Part shown: piece after piece, positions 42,258-52,824 of the stretch
Layout: every line of letters begins with the position of its first letter
How positions within the stretch are numbered: position 1 is the stretch's first letter
Assembly: GCA_039090855.1 (NCBI GenBank)
Contig: CM076991.1
Coordinates: 101,630,021 to 101,694,020 of the forward strand
Length of the DNA: 64,000 nucleotides
Source: Macrothele yani
Taxonomy: Eukaryota; Arthropoda; Arachnida; Araneae; Macrothelidae
Direction of reading: 5' to 3'
Position numbers and translations under genes: made by a program
The notes under the pieces: model-generated
Database searches by the model: none
What the model saw: the letters and a program-made list of their open reading frames with translations, nothing else
Told to the model about the DNA's origin: nothing

Positions 42258-42752
42258 TATTATCCACTCTTGTAATTTTCCTGATCTACGAGTTCTTTTA
42301 CCTATCTTGTATCTTTCAAGTATGCATTTCTCTGTGCTTCTGTCAGTTGTTGACAACCTCTGTATATCTGTTACAGTCAAGATCCATGTCTCTGATTCAG
42401 TGCCGTGGGAACTGCGGGTCACAAGGGGTAAATGCCCCCGTATCCACTTGCATGCAGGGGCAAAACAACACAAGCTCCCTCACTTTTCTTCCTTTTCAAT
42501 TAAACCCCGTACTCGGAAATCCGATAAATGTTTGGATTTTTTTCTATTTCCAGCCATTTAAATTTTTCTCTGATAAAACTAAATGATAAATTAAAATTAA
42601 ATTGTGCTTTCATTATTAACCAGCTCGAACTCCGAATTTTTTTTTTTTTTTTATGTCATTCCTGAGACTAGGGTTAACCTACCCTCGGTTGTGTCCAGTA
42701 TGAGAAAAAAGGTTTTAAAAAATATCAACCTTATTTATAAAACACAGTTTTA

Positions 42753-43318
42753 GCCCAGGTGGCGCAGTGGTCTAAACGCTGGCTTATGAACATTCGTTCG
42801 AGAAGAGTCCGGGCTCAAATCCCGGTGAGGCATAGATGTTGTGTTTGTCTTACGGCATTGGCTCTCTCCCTTCCCTGGAACCAGTGACCCTGAATTAGAT
42901 CATAGATCTGATCATATGTAGGGGATTTTAGGAAGAGAGTGTCTGACCCCAGGTCTTAAACAACCTTTAGAAATAGGAAGCTAGGAGATTTGGGCTGGAG
43001 TGCCCGATAGGAAAGTGACACGGAAGCGAGGTAGAAAGGGGGGAGGAAGACGCCCTTTTTAATTACCGGAGGGCTAGTAGCCGGGGCCGGACGGCTTAAC
43101 GTGCCCATCCGACTCACGGCGGCGGCTATTTAGTGGTTCGAGCGTTCGTACCTGCCTGGGATCGAATCAGAGGTCTTCTCCGCGGCAGTCACGAACGTTG
43201 ACCACTATGCCACCTGCAGCTCTGACCCTGAATTAGAGACGGACGACTGCTTATAGCCCATTGTGTTGCTCGCGGTGGTCGTTGAACTTCCAATTAAAAA
43301 AAAAAAAAAAAAAAAAAA
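42753..43318 (+). mobile_element. SINE family A, split by SINE B
   Basis: Head GCCCAGGTGGCGCAGTGGTC with GGGCTCAAATCCC (box B altered), body to 42899, then tail from 43223 (GACGGACGACTGCTTATAGC) and an A-run to about 43318. The split is caused by a SINE B with a 15-base duplication. Confidence 0.93.
42900..43222 (-). mobile_element. SINE family B nested in SINE A (minus strand)
   Basis: Complement of the family B sequence at 23054, complete from tail (CAGATCATATGTAGGGGATT-type, near 42905) to head (CACTATGCCACCTGCAGC). An identical 15-base target duplication TGACCCTGAATTAGA occurs at 42885-42899 and 43223-43237. Shows that family B was active after this family A copy was in place. Confidence 0.95.
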
Positions 43319-44063
43319 CAGATTCGTAGTCCTGAAAGGCGTTGTGTTTTTATAAGAAGAACCTGAATTCTTTCTATTTCATTTAAGTATAATAAAATCA
43401 GCATCTCTCTCTACATATAATATAAAATCATTAAGGACAGAAAGTGGAAGGGAAGGGGCTAATAAAAAGAATATATTTCATTATGTATGTTATTTGATGT
43501 ATAACGTAAGGGTTCCCTCATGCTAATGAGGAGGTGCCCAAATCAGTGCAGTTTAACATCATTTTAATATAAGAAGTTTTTTTTTATAATAAAAAACCCC
43601 TATAGTACCGATATAAAATTTAAATCGTGTATTAATTTATATTTTATCTATATAATCGTTTTATGTGTGGCATGTTCTAATGACGTCATAACCTTCTGTT
43701 TTGCAACAGCACAACACGTTTTACTGTTCACCAAAACATGCATATCCTGATATCTTGCTCTCGTTGTCAAAAAGTAGATCGGACACCCCTGCTTTGAATA
43801 AGGATTGAAAGGATGTGTGATTATACACTTTTCTTGTAAGTAATAATGGTAAATTGCTCTTAAAAATTGCACAGTTTCTTTCAATTGCATTCCAGGGAAG
43901 TTTCATGAAACTAATATTCATTTCTTCTTCGATATGTCTCTCGCTTGATATCAGTTGTCCAACATAGATGCAGGCATTGGTTTTATCTAAATTTGTCCCA
44001 TCAATCTGTAAATAGGAAACATCTGCAAATATTATACACTTACGTTTTTTACAGCACAGCAAA

Positions 44064-44698
44064 ATGGGATGTTTCCTGAGAAATGTTTACTCGGCATACT
44101 TTAAATTGTTACATAGTATAACGTGCGCTGTAATAGAGTCTATTCCCTTTGTACGAAGACATACTATATTATCTTTCGAAGGATTTATTATCATCTTTTT
44201 GTAGCGTATTTAATATTATATTATGCTTTGTAAAAATATTTCTTTTTTCTGATTCGGCTGACAAATTCCCCCGAGGATGTCTCATAAAGATATGGCTCCT
44301 TTTGTATACAAGTAATACACATGTATATGCGTGTTTTCATCACAGGTGAAGTGACATCGGGGCACCTGGGGCCATATTAATACTAATTTCGTTTCATTTT
44401 TATGTAAATAGTTTTGGGCAAAATTGTTTTCCTTGTCCAATGTCTTGAATAAACTTCCACAGCTATCTCTTGAAAAGGTGATTTCTAGTGGAACCAAACT
44501 CATCTAATTATGCATTCTTTAACAGTATTCCGAATATGTTTCTCTTTAAAGAAATACCTGGCCCAAATTAAAGTCCAAAGCACAGAATTTACATGTTTAC
44601 TCGAAATTTATAACAGTTCTGAATGCATTAAGCAGAATAGAGAATTAATTGTCAAATAAAAGTTTCACCACCATCACAAAATTATTATGTAACTGAGT
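44064..44698. other. Gene-free AT-rich interval
   Basis: No recognised gene or repeat. One 73-codon minus-strand frame near 44282-44503 shows no domain. Confidence 0.4.
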
Positions 44699-44702
44699 TT
44701 AA

Positions 44703-45640
44703 GGTGGACGTCAAGTAATTTTGCTTCCTGTACTTCCAATGGAAAAACTTCTGTACACATTTTCTTCACAATTAATGCGTTCCCAGGGATGAAAATTTGA
44801 AAATCGATTAAAATAGCTTCATATTATAACTTGGAATACTTAATATTTTTTAAAACGTAACCATAATTATATTAAAAATCAATAACTTTTCCTTTGGTGG
44901 TGTTGAAACCAGAAAGAAGATGGCGCTACCTGTACTTTGATGACGTCAGTAGACAAACAAATGTTGGATTGCATAATTATTGTTATGTTTTAGAAAATAT
45001 TAAGTATTCCAAGTTATAAAATGAAGCTATTTTAATCGATGTTCAAATTTTCATCTTTGGGAACGCATTAATTGTCCAGAAAAAAGATGGCGCGACCTGT
45101 ACTTTGATGACGTCAGTAGACAAACAAATGTTGGATTGCATAATTATTGTTATGTTTTAGAAAATATTAAGTATTCCAAGTTATAAAATGAAGCTATTTT
45201 AATCGATGTTCAAATTTTCATCTTTGGGAACGCATTAATTGTCCAGAAAAAAGATGGCGCGACCTGTACTTTGATGACGTCAGTAGACAAACAAATGTTG
45301 GATTGCATAATTATTGTTATGTTTTAGAAAATATTAAGTATTCCAAGTTATAAAATGAAGCTATTTTAATCGATGTTCAAATTTTCATCTTTGGGAACGC
45401 ATTAATTGTCCAGAAAAAGATGGAGCGACCTGTACTTTGATGACGTCAGTAGACAAACAAATGTTGGATTGCATAGTTATTGTTATGTTTTAGAAAATAT
45501 TAAGTATTCCAAGTTATAAAATGAAGCTATTTTAATCGATGTTCAAATTTTCATCCTTGGGAACGCATTAATTGTAAAGTAAATGTGTACAGAAGTTTTT
45601 CCATTGGAAGTATAGGAAGAAAGATTACTTGACGTCCACC
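44703..45640. mobile_element. TTAA-flanked element with long inverted arms
   Basis: GGTGGACGTCAAGTAATTTT at 44703 and its complement ending GACGTCCACC at 45640, each bordered by TTAA (44699-44702 and 45641-45644). TTAA duplication is the hallmark of piggyBac-type insertion. The arms match for about 70 bases and then more loosely for about 100 more, so the left arm also contains an inverted single copy of the repeat unit that is tandem on the right side. Non-autonomous, no coding region. Confidence 0.88.
44910..45570 (+). repeat. 167-bp tandem repeat (4 units)
   Basis: TGACGTCA occurs at 44941, 45108, 45275 and 45441, spacing 167, 167 and 166. Each unit reads AAGATGGCGCGACCTGTACT, TTTGATGACGTCAGTAGAC, TTGGATTGCATAATTATTG and a long AT-rich block. 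Units are nearly identical (single-base differences), so amplification or gene conversion is recent. Confidence 0.96.
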
Positions 45641-45794
45641 TTAATTTGAAAATAAAGCAGATTAAAAATTAAAAGTACTTTTGGCATTTTTAACAATATC
45701 TTAACATAGAAATGTCCCATAATTATTACCCCTAATTGGTAGGAATGAATAAAAGGTATTGTTTTTGATGGTACTGTGAAACTCGTGGTCTTGG

Positions 45795-46068
45795 AAATAT
45801 TCGCCGAGGCGTGCTACAGAAGTAAACTGAGAATTTTCATAAAATCTGTAGCGATACATTCCGACGGTATAGTTCCGTCGGTTACAGCCAACTGGCTCCG
45901 GAGCAAGGAGACGCAGATCGCCGTTTACGACAAATTTGCGTTTTCACATTGACAGCTGATAGCAGAAAATGGATTCTTTTCGAAGAACTGTTGGATTCTT
46001 CGAAAAATGTGTGGTGTTTGTTCCACACATCGTCTGGAATTAATGAAAATTCCTTCTTCGCTTCGAAA
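45795..46068 (+). repeat. Family D tRNA-headed repeat
   Basis: AATCTGTAGCGATACATTCC leader, then a degraded tRNA-like segment (GGCTCCGGAGCAAGGAGACG), then body sequence matching 10000-10090 (GTGTGGTGTTTGTTCCACAC, TCCTTCTTCGCTTCGAAAAA). Immediately followed by S2 array 2. Confidence 0.7.
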
Positions 46069-46069
46069 A

Positions 46070-48350
46070 AAACAAGAAAGATGACACCGAATTTTCGGGT
46101 GTAATAAGCACGTCTCTTGAATCCGTTCTGACGCAAATTAAATTTATCAAAGCTATTCAAAGTCAATGGAAACGGTATGGAAAACAATAGTATCTGACGG
46201 AAGAAAGAAGTTTTTCAATCGTGTTTTTAATCTCACAGATATTGCTGTAAACGGAATCGTGAGCTTACGAACTCTTAGAAACAGAGTTATCGACAAAAAT
46301 AAGATATGACTTTACGTCCCTTGGTGGGAAAAGCATGCATTATTTTAAGAAGAAAGTATTCACAAAAGGTTTATCCATATGAGCGGTATCGGTCCAAGAA
46401 AAAATTTTAGTCGAGTTTTCAGGAGCCCAGATTTTGCTACAAATAAATCAGAAGTAGAAATTAACACTTATGACCCCTGGTGGGCAAACCATTCTTTACC
46501 AAACATTAGGAATTACGTGAAAAATATTTTCTGTCAGGTCTTGTATGCGATACAGAAAGAATTTTTAAAATCGGAGTTTTAAGAGCAAAAAACGCATTTT
46601 ACCTTTTTTGCGCCCTAGCGGAAAGTCATATGATTTTCGTGAAAATTTTGAATTTATAAGAAAAACATTTCGCATCGGAAACACTATGCAACAATGAAGA
46701 AATATTTCAAATTTGACTATTAGGAAGTAGAGATATTGACAAAAATAAGATATACATCTACACCCCCTGGTGTAGAAACCATGCATTATTTCAAGAAGAA
46801 AATGTTCCTAAAATGTTTGTCGACATGAGTAGTATCGGTCCACAAAAGACTTTTTTCAATCCAGATTTTCGAAGCTCATATTTTGCTGCAAATACATCAG
46901 AAGCGGAAATTAAGACTTACGCCACCTGGTGGCCAAACCATTTTTTTTTACAAAAATTATAAATTTTGTGCAAACGATTTCCCACCAGGAGCTGTATCCG
47001 GTGCAGAGAGAATTTTTCAGATCGCAGATTTAGAAGCAGAGATATAGGGGAAAACGCAATTTACCTTTACGCCCTCTTGCGGAAAGTCTATGAATTACTT
47101 GAAAATTTTGAATTTATAGGAAAAACATGTCACACTAGAAACACTATCCTACAAGAGAAGGAATTTTTAAATCGGACACTTAGAAGTCGAGATATTGACA
47201 AAAATAAGATATACATCTACGCCCCTTGGCGTAGAAACCGTGCACTATTTTAAGAAGAAAATGTTTCTAAAAGGTTTGTCGACATGAGTAGTATCGGTCT
47301 ACAAACGATGTTATTTTCAATCGAGAATTTAGAAACTCATATTTTGCTGCAAATACATCAGAAGCGGAAATTAACGTTTACGCCCCCTGGTGGCCAAACC
47401 ATTTTTTTTACAAGAATTAGAAATTATGTGCAAACGATTTCCCATCAGGAGCTGTATCTGGTGCTGAAAGAATTTATCAGATCGGAAATTTAGAAGCAGA
47501 GATATACAAGAAAACGCAATTTACCTTTACGCCCCCTAGCGGAAAGTCTATGAATTTCTTGAAAATTTTGAAATTATATGAAAAACATGTCACACGGAAA
47601 ACACTATCCAACAAAGAAGGAATTTTTCAAATCGGACTCCTAGAAGGAGGGATATTGACAAAAATAAGATATACATCTACGCCCCGTGGCGGAGAAACTG
47701 AGGAATATTTTAGGAAGAAAATATTCTGAAAAGGTTTATCGAAGTGAGTGGCATCAGTCCACGAAAGAATTTTTTCAATCGATATTTTAGAAGCTCAGAT
47801 TTTATGGCAAATACATCAGAAGCGAAAATTAACACTTACGCCCCCTGGTGGCGAAAGCATTCTTTACCAAAAATTCGAAAATATATGCAAAAGATTGCGC
47901 ATCAGGAGATGTATCCGCTGAAAAAAGAATGTCAAATCGGAGTTTTAGAAGAAGAGTTATCGGAAAAAATGCAGTTTACTTTTACGCCCCCTAGCGGAAA
48001 ATCTATGCGTAATTTGAAAAAAAAATCTTTATCCGAAATACCCTTCGACATAAATGGAATCGAAAGGTAAAATATTTTTTTCAATCGGATGTTTAGAAGC
48101 AAATATGTGGAATGAAACGTTTTTTTGAATTCGACATCATCTGCATTTACGCCCTCTAGCGGCGAAATTGTACATCGTAAAAAAAAAACCGAAATAAAGG
48201 ATCATCATTCGCATATTTCAAGCTTTCGAATGCAAAAAAATTTTTCAAATCGGACTGATAGTTGCAGAGATACCGTATGTACAGACGGACGGACGGACAA
48301 ACCGATAACATAAGCACGATCGTTTTTTACAAAAGACGTGCTAAAAATTA
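46070..48350 (+). repeat. S2 satellite array 2
   Basis: Starts GACACCGAATTTTCGGGTGT (46082), same monomer order as array 1, ends with GACGGACGGACGGACAAACC and GACGTGCTAAAAAT. Clear CGCCCCCTRGYGG-type cores at 47381, 47530, 47680, 47839, 47985 and 48150 (spacing 146-165). The 260-bp inverted termini of the 30843 element are absent here. Near-parallel divergence from array 1 along its whole length suggests duplication of a complete array. Confidence 0.93.
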
Positions 48351-48364
48351 GGTGGGAGATGACG

Positions 48365-48545
48365 GGGCTTACTGCAGAGGTGAAACATATGTTAAGACGA
48401 AAAATCTGCAACGATACATTCCGTCGGTGTAGCTTAGTCGGTTAGAACAACCTGCTCCGGAGCAAGGAGGCGCGACTTCGATTTTCTCCGCCGACAAATT
48501 TGTGTCTTAACATTGCATTAAACTGAGAATTTTCATTACCACGGT
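48365..48545 (+). repeat. Family D tRNA-headed repeat
   Basis: Full leader (TTACTGCAGAGGTGAAACAT, AAAAATCTGCAACGATACAT), then tRNA-like GGTGTAGCTTAGTCGGTTAG and TGCTCCGGAGCAAGGAGG, then CCGACAAATTTGTGTCTTAA. Lies between S2 arrays 2 and 3. Confidence 0.75.
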
Positions 48546-48808
48546 GGAGATAAAAATGGAAATCTTTACACCCGTAAGAAGTACAGACAAATGCAGAGCA
48601 ATGAAAGAAATTACACGCCTGGAGGTTTACCCGAAACTTGCACGAAGTTTGTGCCACTGTGTATCAAAAGAAAATTATCGTTCTTTTAGTCGTACAGATT
48701 AGTGCTAAAATATTTTCACTGTGACAAAAAAAAAAAAAAAAAAAATGAGAGCACGTTTTTGTCGCCATATAAATGGAACCAGCAATACCAAACCGTCGAA
48801 ACACTTAA

Positions 48809-49828
48809 CAAGAAAGACGACACCGAATTTTCGGGTGTAACGAATACGTCTTTTGAATCCGTTCTGACGCGAATTAAATCTATCAAAGCTATTCAAATTC
48901 AATGGAACCGGTATGGAAAACAGTAGTATGTGACAGAAGAAAGACGTTTTCCAATCGGGTTTTTAATCCCGCAGATATCGTTGTAAATGGAAAGGGGAAC
49001 TGACGCGTTCTGGTGTCAGACTTGTGCGTCAAGAAAAATTAGAAACTATATGAGAAACATTTCGCAGCGGAAACGCTCACCAACAAAGAAAGAAAATTTT
49101 CAAATCTAACTCTTAGAAGCAGAGATATCGACAAATATAAGATATGCATATACGTCCCCTGGTGGGAAACATCTGCATTATTTTAAGAAAATATTCTCAA
49201 AAGGTTTTTTGATGGGAGCGGTGTCTGTCCAGGAAATAATTTTTTCGGTCGGGTTTGCAAATTTTGCTGCAGATATATCAGAAGCAGAAATTAAAACTTA
49301 TGCCCCCTGGTGGCCGAACCATTCTTTGCCAAATATTAGAAATAATCTGCAACAGAGATCCGATCAGGAGCTGTATCCGCTGAAGGAAAAAACAAATTAA
49401 ATCGGAGTTTTAGAAGCAGAGATATCGGGGGAAACGCAATTTAACTCTATGCCCCCTAGCGGAAAATCTATGCGTAACTTGAAAAAGTTACTATACTTAA
49501 AATACTCTTCAACATAAATGGAATTGAAAAGTAAAAGAATTTTTTCAACTTGATGTTTAGAAGCAAATATATGGAGTAAAATGTATTTTGATTTCGATAT
49601 AATCTGTATTTACGCCCTCTAGCGGCGAAATTGTACATCGTGAAAAAAAAAAAAAAAGAAACGAAATGGAGGATAATCATTCGTATATTTCAAGCTTCCC
49701 AATGCAAAAGGAATTTATTAAATTGGACTAATCGCTGCAGAGATATTGGTGTCCACAGACGGACGGACAGACGGACAAACCGATAACATAAGCACGATCT
49801 TTTTTTACAAAAGACGTGCTAAAAATAA
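48809..49828 (+). repeat. S2 satellite array 3 (short)
   Basis: Same start (GACACCGAATTTTCGGGTGT) and same end cap as arrays 1 and 2, but only about six monomers. Cores at 49301 (TGCCCCCTGGTGGCC), 49450 and 49613. The array has lost internal units, as expected from unequal exchange. Confidence 0.92.
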
Positions 49829-50179
49829 ATGTAAGAACATTACTCAATTTCTTCACACTTACAAGCTCTTTCCTGTTTGAATTTTTGCATAAACAAGGAA
49901 TTTGTCGTGTTGGATGGAAAAACTGGCGTGAATAATCAGCACGTGCTCTGCCACGCAGACATGCAATTTATAGGGAAATTACTTATGCTTGCTCTGCGCG
50001 TACTTACAGTAATTTTGGTCTTTAAGGCAGTTTGATGACATCAGAAGTTCGTGACTGAAGTTCGGGCAATGAAGCTCTGAACCTTGATCGCTCAATTACA
50101 GGAAGACAGAAAAGTTTTTGCATGTATTCAGTAAATATTAGTTAGTTACACCAGTCTTTAACTCGAGTCAAATAAGTTG

Positions 50180-50590
50180 TTTGAATTTCAGTGACACGCT
50201 CATTCTTGAAGTTTTTATAACGTCCAGTTTCCAAACTTTAGCTGCCTGAATTTTAACGGCGTGGTTGTCTGAATTTTAGGGATAATTTTCACTTCATGTT
50301 TTTTTTTTTTTTTTTTTTTTTTTCATGACACCCTCATTACCCTTGAGTTTTTACGTCTAATTTCCAAATTTTCGCTTTCTGAATTTTAATGGCAATGTTG
50401 TCTGGATTTTATAGACTTTATCATTTCTCCGTTTTTTTATGGTTTTCTAATTCTTGGGGATATTATAATGTCCAGTTTCCAGATTCTGGTTTTCTACATT
50501 TCAGTGGCACGCTCTTTTCTTGGGGTTTTATGCACAGTTTCCAAATTTTTTACTTTGTAAGTTTGAATATTAGTGGAATTCTCATTTTTT
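50180..50590 (+). repeat. Degenerate tandem repeat, left part
   Basis: Variants of ATAATGTCCAGTTTCCAAAT and CTGAATTTTAATGGCA recur several times with a T-run near 50300-50323. The same repeat continues in the same orientation at 54880-55215, so the intervening S2 array was inserted within it. Confidence 0.75.
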
Positions 50591-50742
50591 TTTACCATGT
50601 CTTTTGTAAAAAAATATCGCGCTTATGTTATCGGTTTGTCTGTCCGTCCGACCGTGAGTCCGATTTGAAAAATCCGTTTTGCATTGGGAAGCTTGAAATA
50701 TGCGAATGATGATACTTTATTTCCTTTTTTTTTAAAGATGTA

Positions 50743-52021
50743 TTAGGTGTACAAAAAAGTTTTAAAGCGTTTTACTACAACGCAACATGTAATTTTGAGA
50801 GAAAACAACAATATCTTTACGAATTAAAATATGCGTCGTTATTAACTATCACCTTCCGCCATCGGTCTGCGCAGTTGACGGATTCTAGCCGAGGAGAACA
50901 CTTCGTCGTGTGACGCGATGAAGTCATCAACCCATTTTTGCACTTTGTCCCATGTCTAGAACTGTACAGCAGACAAACCATGTTGCATCGATCGGAACAA
51001 ATGATAATCTGAAGGAGTTATGTCTGGACCATAATCCAGGTGCTCCAAAACTTCCCAGACAAGCGTCAATAACGTTCCCTTGACCGGTTTCGGGGCATGC
51101 GGCTTAGCGTTGTCATGCAGTAATTTTGCGGGACGCAATCCTTTACCTGTGAATGGACGTTTCCGACAGATTTCCTGGTTCAATCGCAGCAATTGTTGCT
51201 TGTAGCGATCAGCGGTAACAGTTTGACCCTTTTCCAATAGTTCATAACAGAGTACACCCTTCATATCCCACCAGATGCACAACATAACTTTCTTGGAGTG
51301 AATATTGCGTTTCGATGTCGAAGTCGTTGCTTCACCGGGGCCCACCCAGTGTTTTTTGTGTTTGGGATTGTCGTACTATATCCCCTTTTCATCACCCGCA
51401 ACAATTTTTGACAGGAAAGACTTTCTGTGTTGGTTACTCAACAGAATCAAACACTTCAGGACACGCTCATCCTTGTTCCTCTGGCTCAGGTAATGTGGCA
51501 CCCATTTTCCTTCCTTCTGAATTTTCCCCATTGCACACAAACGATGGGAAATAGTTTGTTGAGTTACTCCCAGTTGTTTAGCTAGTTCTTTTTGCGTTTA
51601 AGACGAATCTTCATCCAGCAATGCTTGCAGTTCCTCATGTGCAACCTTCTGCGGAGCGCCGCTACGTTCTCGATCGCTAACATCAATATCACCTGCTTTA
51701 AACCGTCTAAACCAAAACTGACACGTGCTTTTCGATACAATATTCTCCCCCAGAACAGAACAGATCGATGCACATGTTTTTGCAGCACTTTTTCCTTGAT
51801 GAAATTCGTAACGAATGCAGTGTCGAATAAATGCAGTATTACTTGCCATCTTTCAACTACCGATTCGCAAGTGCGTTTGACTGTTGGGCAAACTTCTGTG
51901 TCACATTTTATGCTCTGGACCAGTTACGGTTACATGACAACAACGCGGGAGAATGTTGGATATGTAAATTAGCGGTATACGTCACACAAAAAACGCTTTA
52001 AAACCTTATTGGTACGCCTAA
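50743..52021 (-). mobile_element. Mariner element M2
   Basis: TTAGGTGTACAAAAAAGTTT at 50743; right terminus near 52021 complementary to TTAGGCGTACCAATAAGGTT. TA on both sides. The uninterrupted target can be read from other S2 arrays (GATGTACAATTT), confirming a precise TA insertion. Same family as M1. Confidence 0.95.
50842..51849 (-). pseudogene. Mariner transposase (M2), broken
   Basis: Starts MASNTAFIRHCIRYEFHQG at 51849; N-terminal region with SGAPQKVAHEELQALLDED. A frameshift at about 51595, then KELAKQLGVTQQTISHRLCA and GKWVPHYLSQRNKDERVLKC. First acid AGDEKG (usual Trp is Gly) with TAG two codons on. After about 51345 the frame is open through LHDNAKPHAPK (second Asp) and DITPSDYHLFRSM (third Asp) to a TAG at 50956, then the natural end MAEGDS, stop 50842-50844. 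All three catalytic residues are intact, so this copy is less damaged than M1. Confidence 0.93.
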
Positions 52022-52824
52022 TACAATTTCGCCGCTAGAGGGAGTAAATGCAAATTATACCGAATTCCAAATGCAATTTGTTCCATATATTTGCTTCTAA
52101 GAATCCAATTGAAGAAATTATTTTACCTTTCGATTCCATTTGTGTCGAAGAGTATTTTAGGTATAGTCAAGTTTTCAAGTTACGCACAAATTTTCTGCTG
52201 GGGGGCGTACAAGTAAATTGCGTGTCCCCAAATATTTCTACTTCTAAAACTCCGATTTGAAGATATTTTTTCAGAAGATGCAGCTCGTGATGACAAATCA
52301 TTTGCATATAATTTCTCATTTGTGGTAAAAAATGATTTGGCCACCAGGGGGCATAAGTGTTAATTTCTCGTTCTGATGTTTTTGCCACGAAATCTGAGCT
52401 TCTGAAATCTCGATTGAAAAACTTCGTTCGTAGACCGATGCCACTCACGTCGATAAACATTTTTGGAATATTTTCTTCATAAAATAATGCATGGTTTCTC
52501 CGCCAGGAGACGTTGATATATATTTTATTTCTGTCAATATCTTTACTTCTAATAGTCCGATTTCAAAAATTCCTTCTTTGTCAGATAGCGTTTCCAATGC
52601 GAAATGTTTTCAACGCAATTTCTGAATTTTCAAATAATTCACAGACTTTCCAATAGGGGGCGTTGTGGTAAATTGCGTTTTCTTCGATATTTCTGCTTCT
52701 AAATCTCCAATTTGAAAAATTCTTCCTGTGTCGCATACAGCTCCTAACGGGAAATGATTTACATCTAATTTGTAATATTTGGTAAAGAATGGTTTGGCTA
52801 CCAGGAGGCATATGTGTTAATTTC

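Larger units (their letters stand above)
40440..42320 (+). repeat. Complex minisatellite array split by a mariner
   Basis: Units contain ATCATAATATCATCCACTC followed by a 42-bp subrepeat with core GAGTTCTTTTCTGCCACTTG (four tandem copies at 40555-40722; others at 40825, 40906 and 42270). The mariner at 41003-42257 sits in the TA of an ATCATAATATCATCCACTC-type motif: its left part ends at 41002 and its right part resumes at 42258. Confidence 0.85.
42300..44062 (-). pseudogene. LINE (RTE-like) 3' remnant interrupted by SINEs
   Basis: Minus strand. 44062-43721 holds TNACIYVGQLISSERHIEEE, AWNAIERNCAIFKSNLPLLL-like sequence and RKVYNH, which parallel the LINE at 61957 (YLGQQISSEGHIDEEINRR, FNSNMSLCLKRKVFN). 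42430-42300 holds SETWILTVTDIQRLSTTDRS and ILERYKIGKRTR, the next part of the same region. The 1.2 kb between is partly explained by the SINE A/B insertion at 42753-43318. This is the segment after reverse-transcriptase motif C; no catalytic motif remains. Confidence 0.7.
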
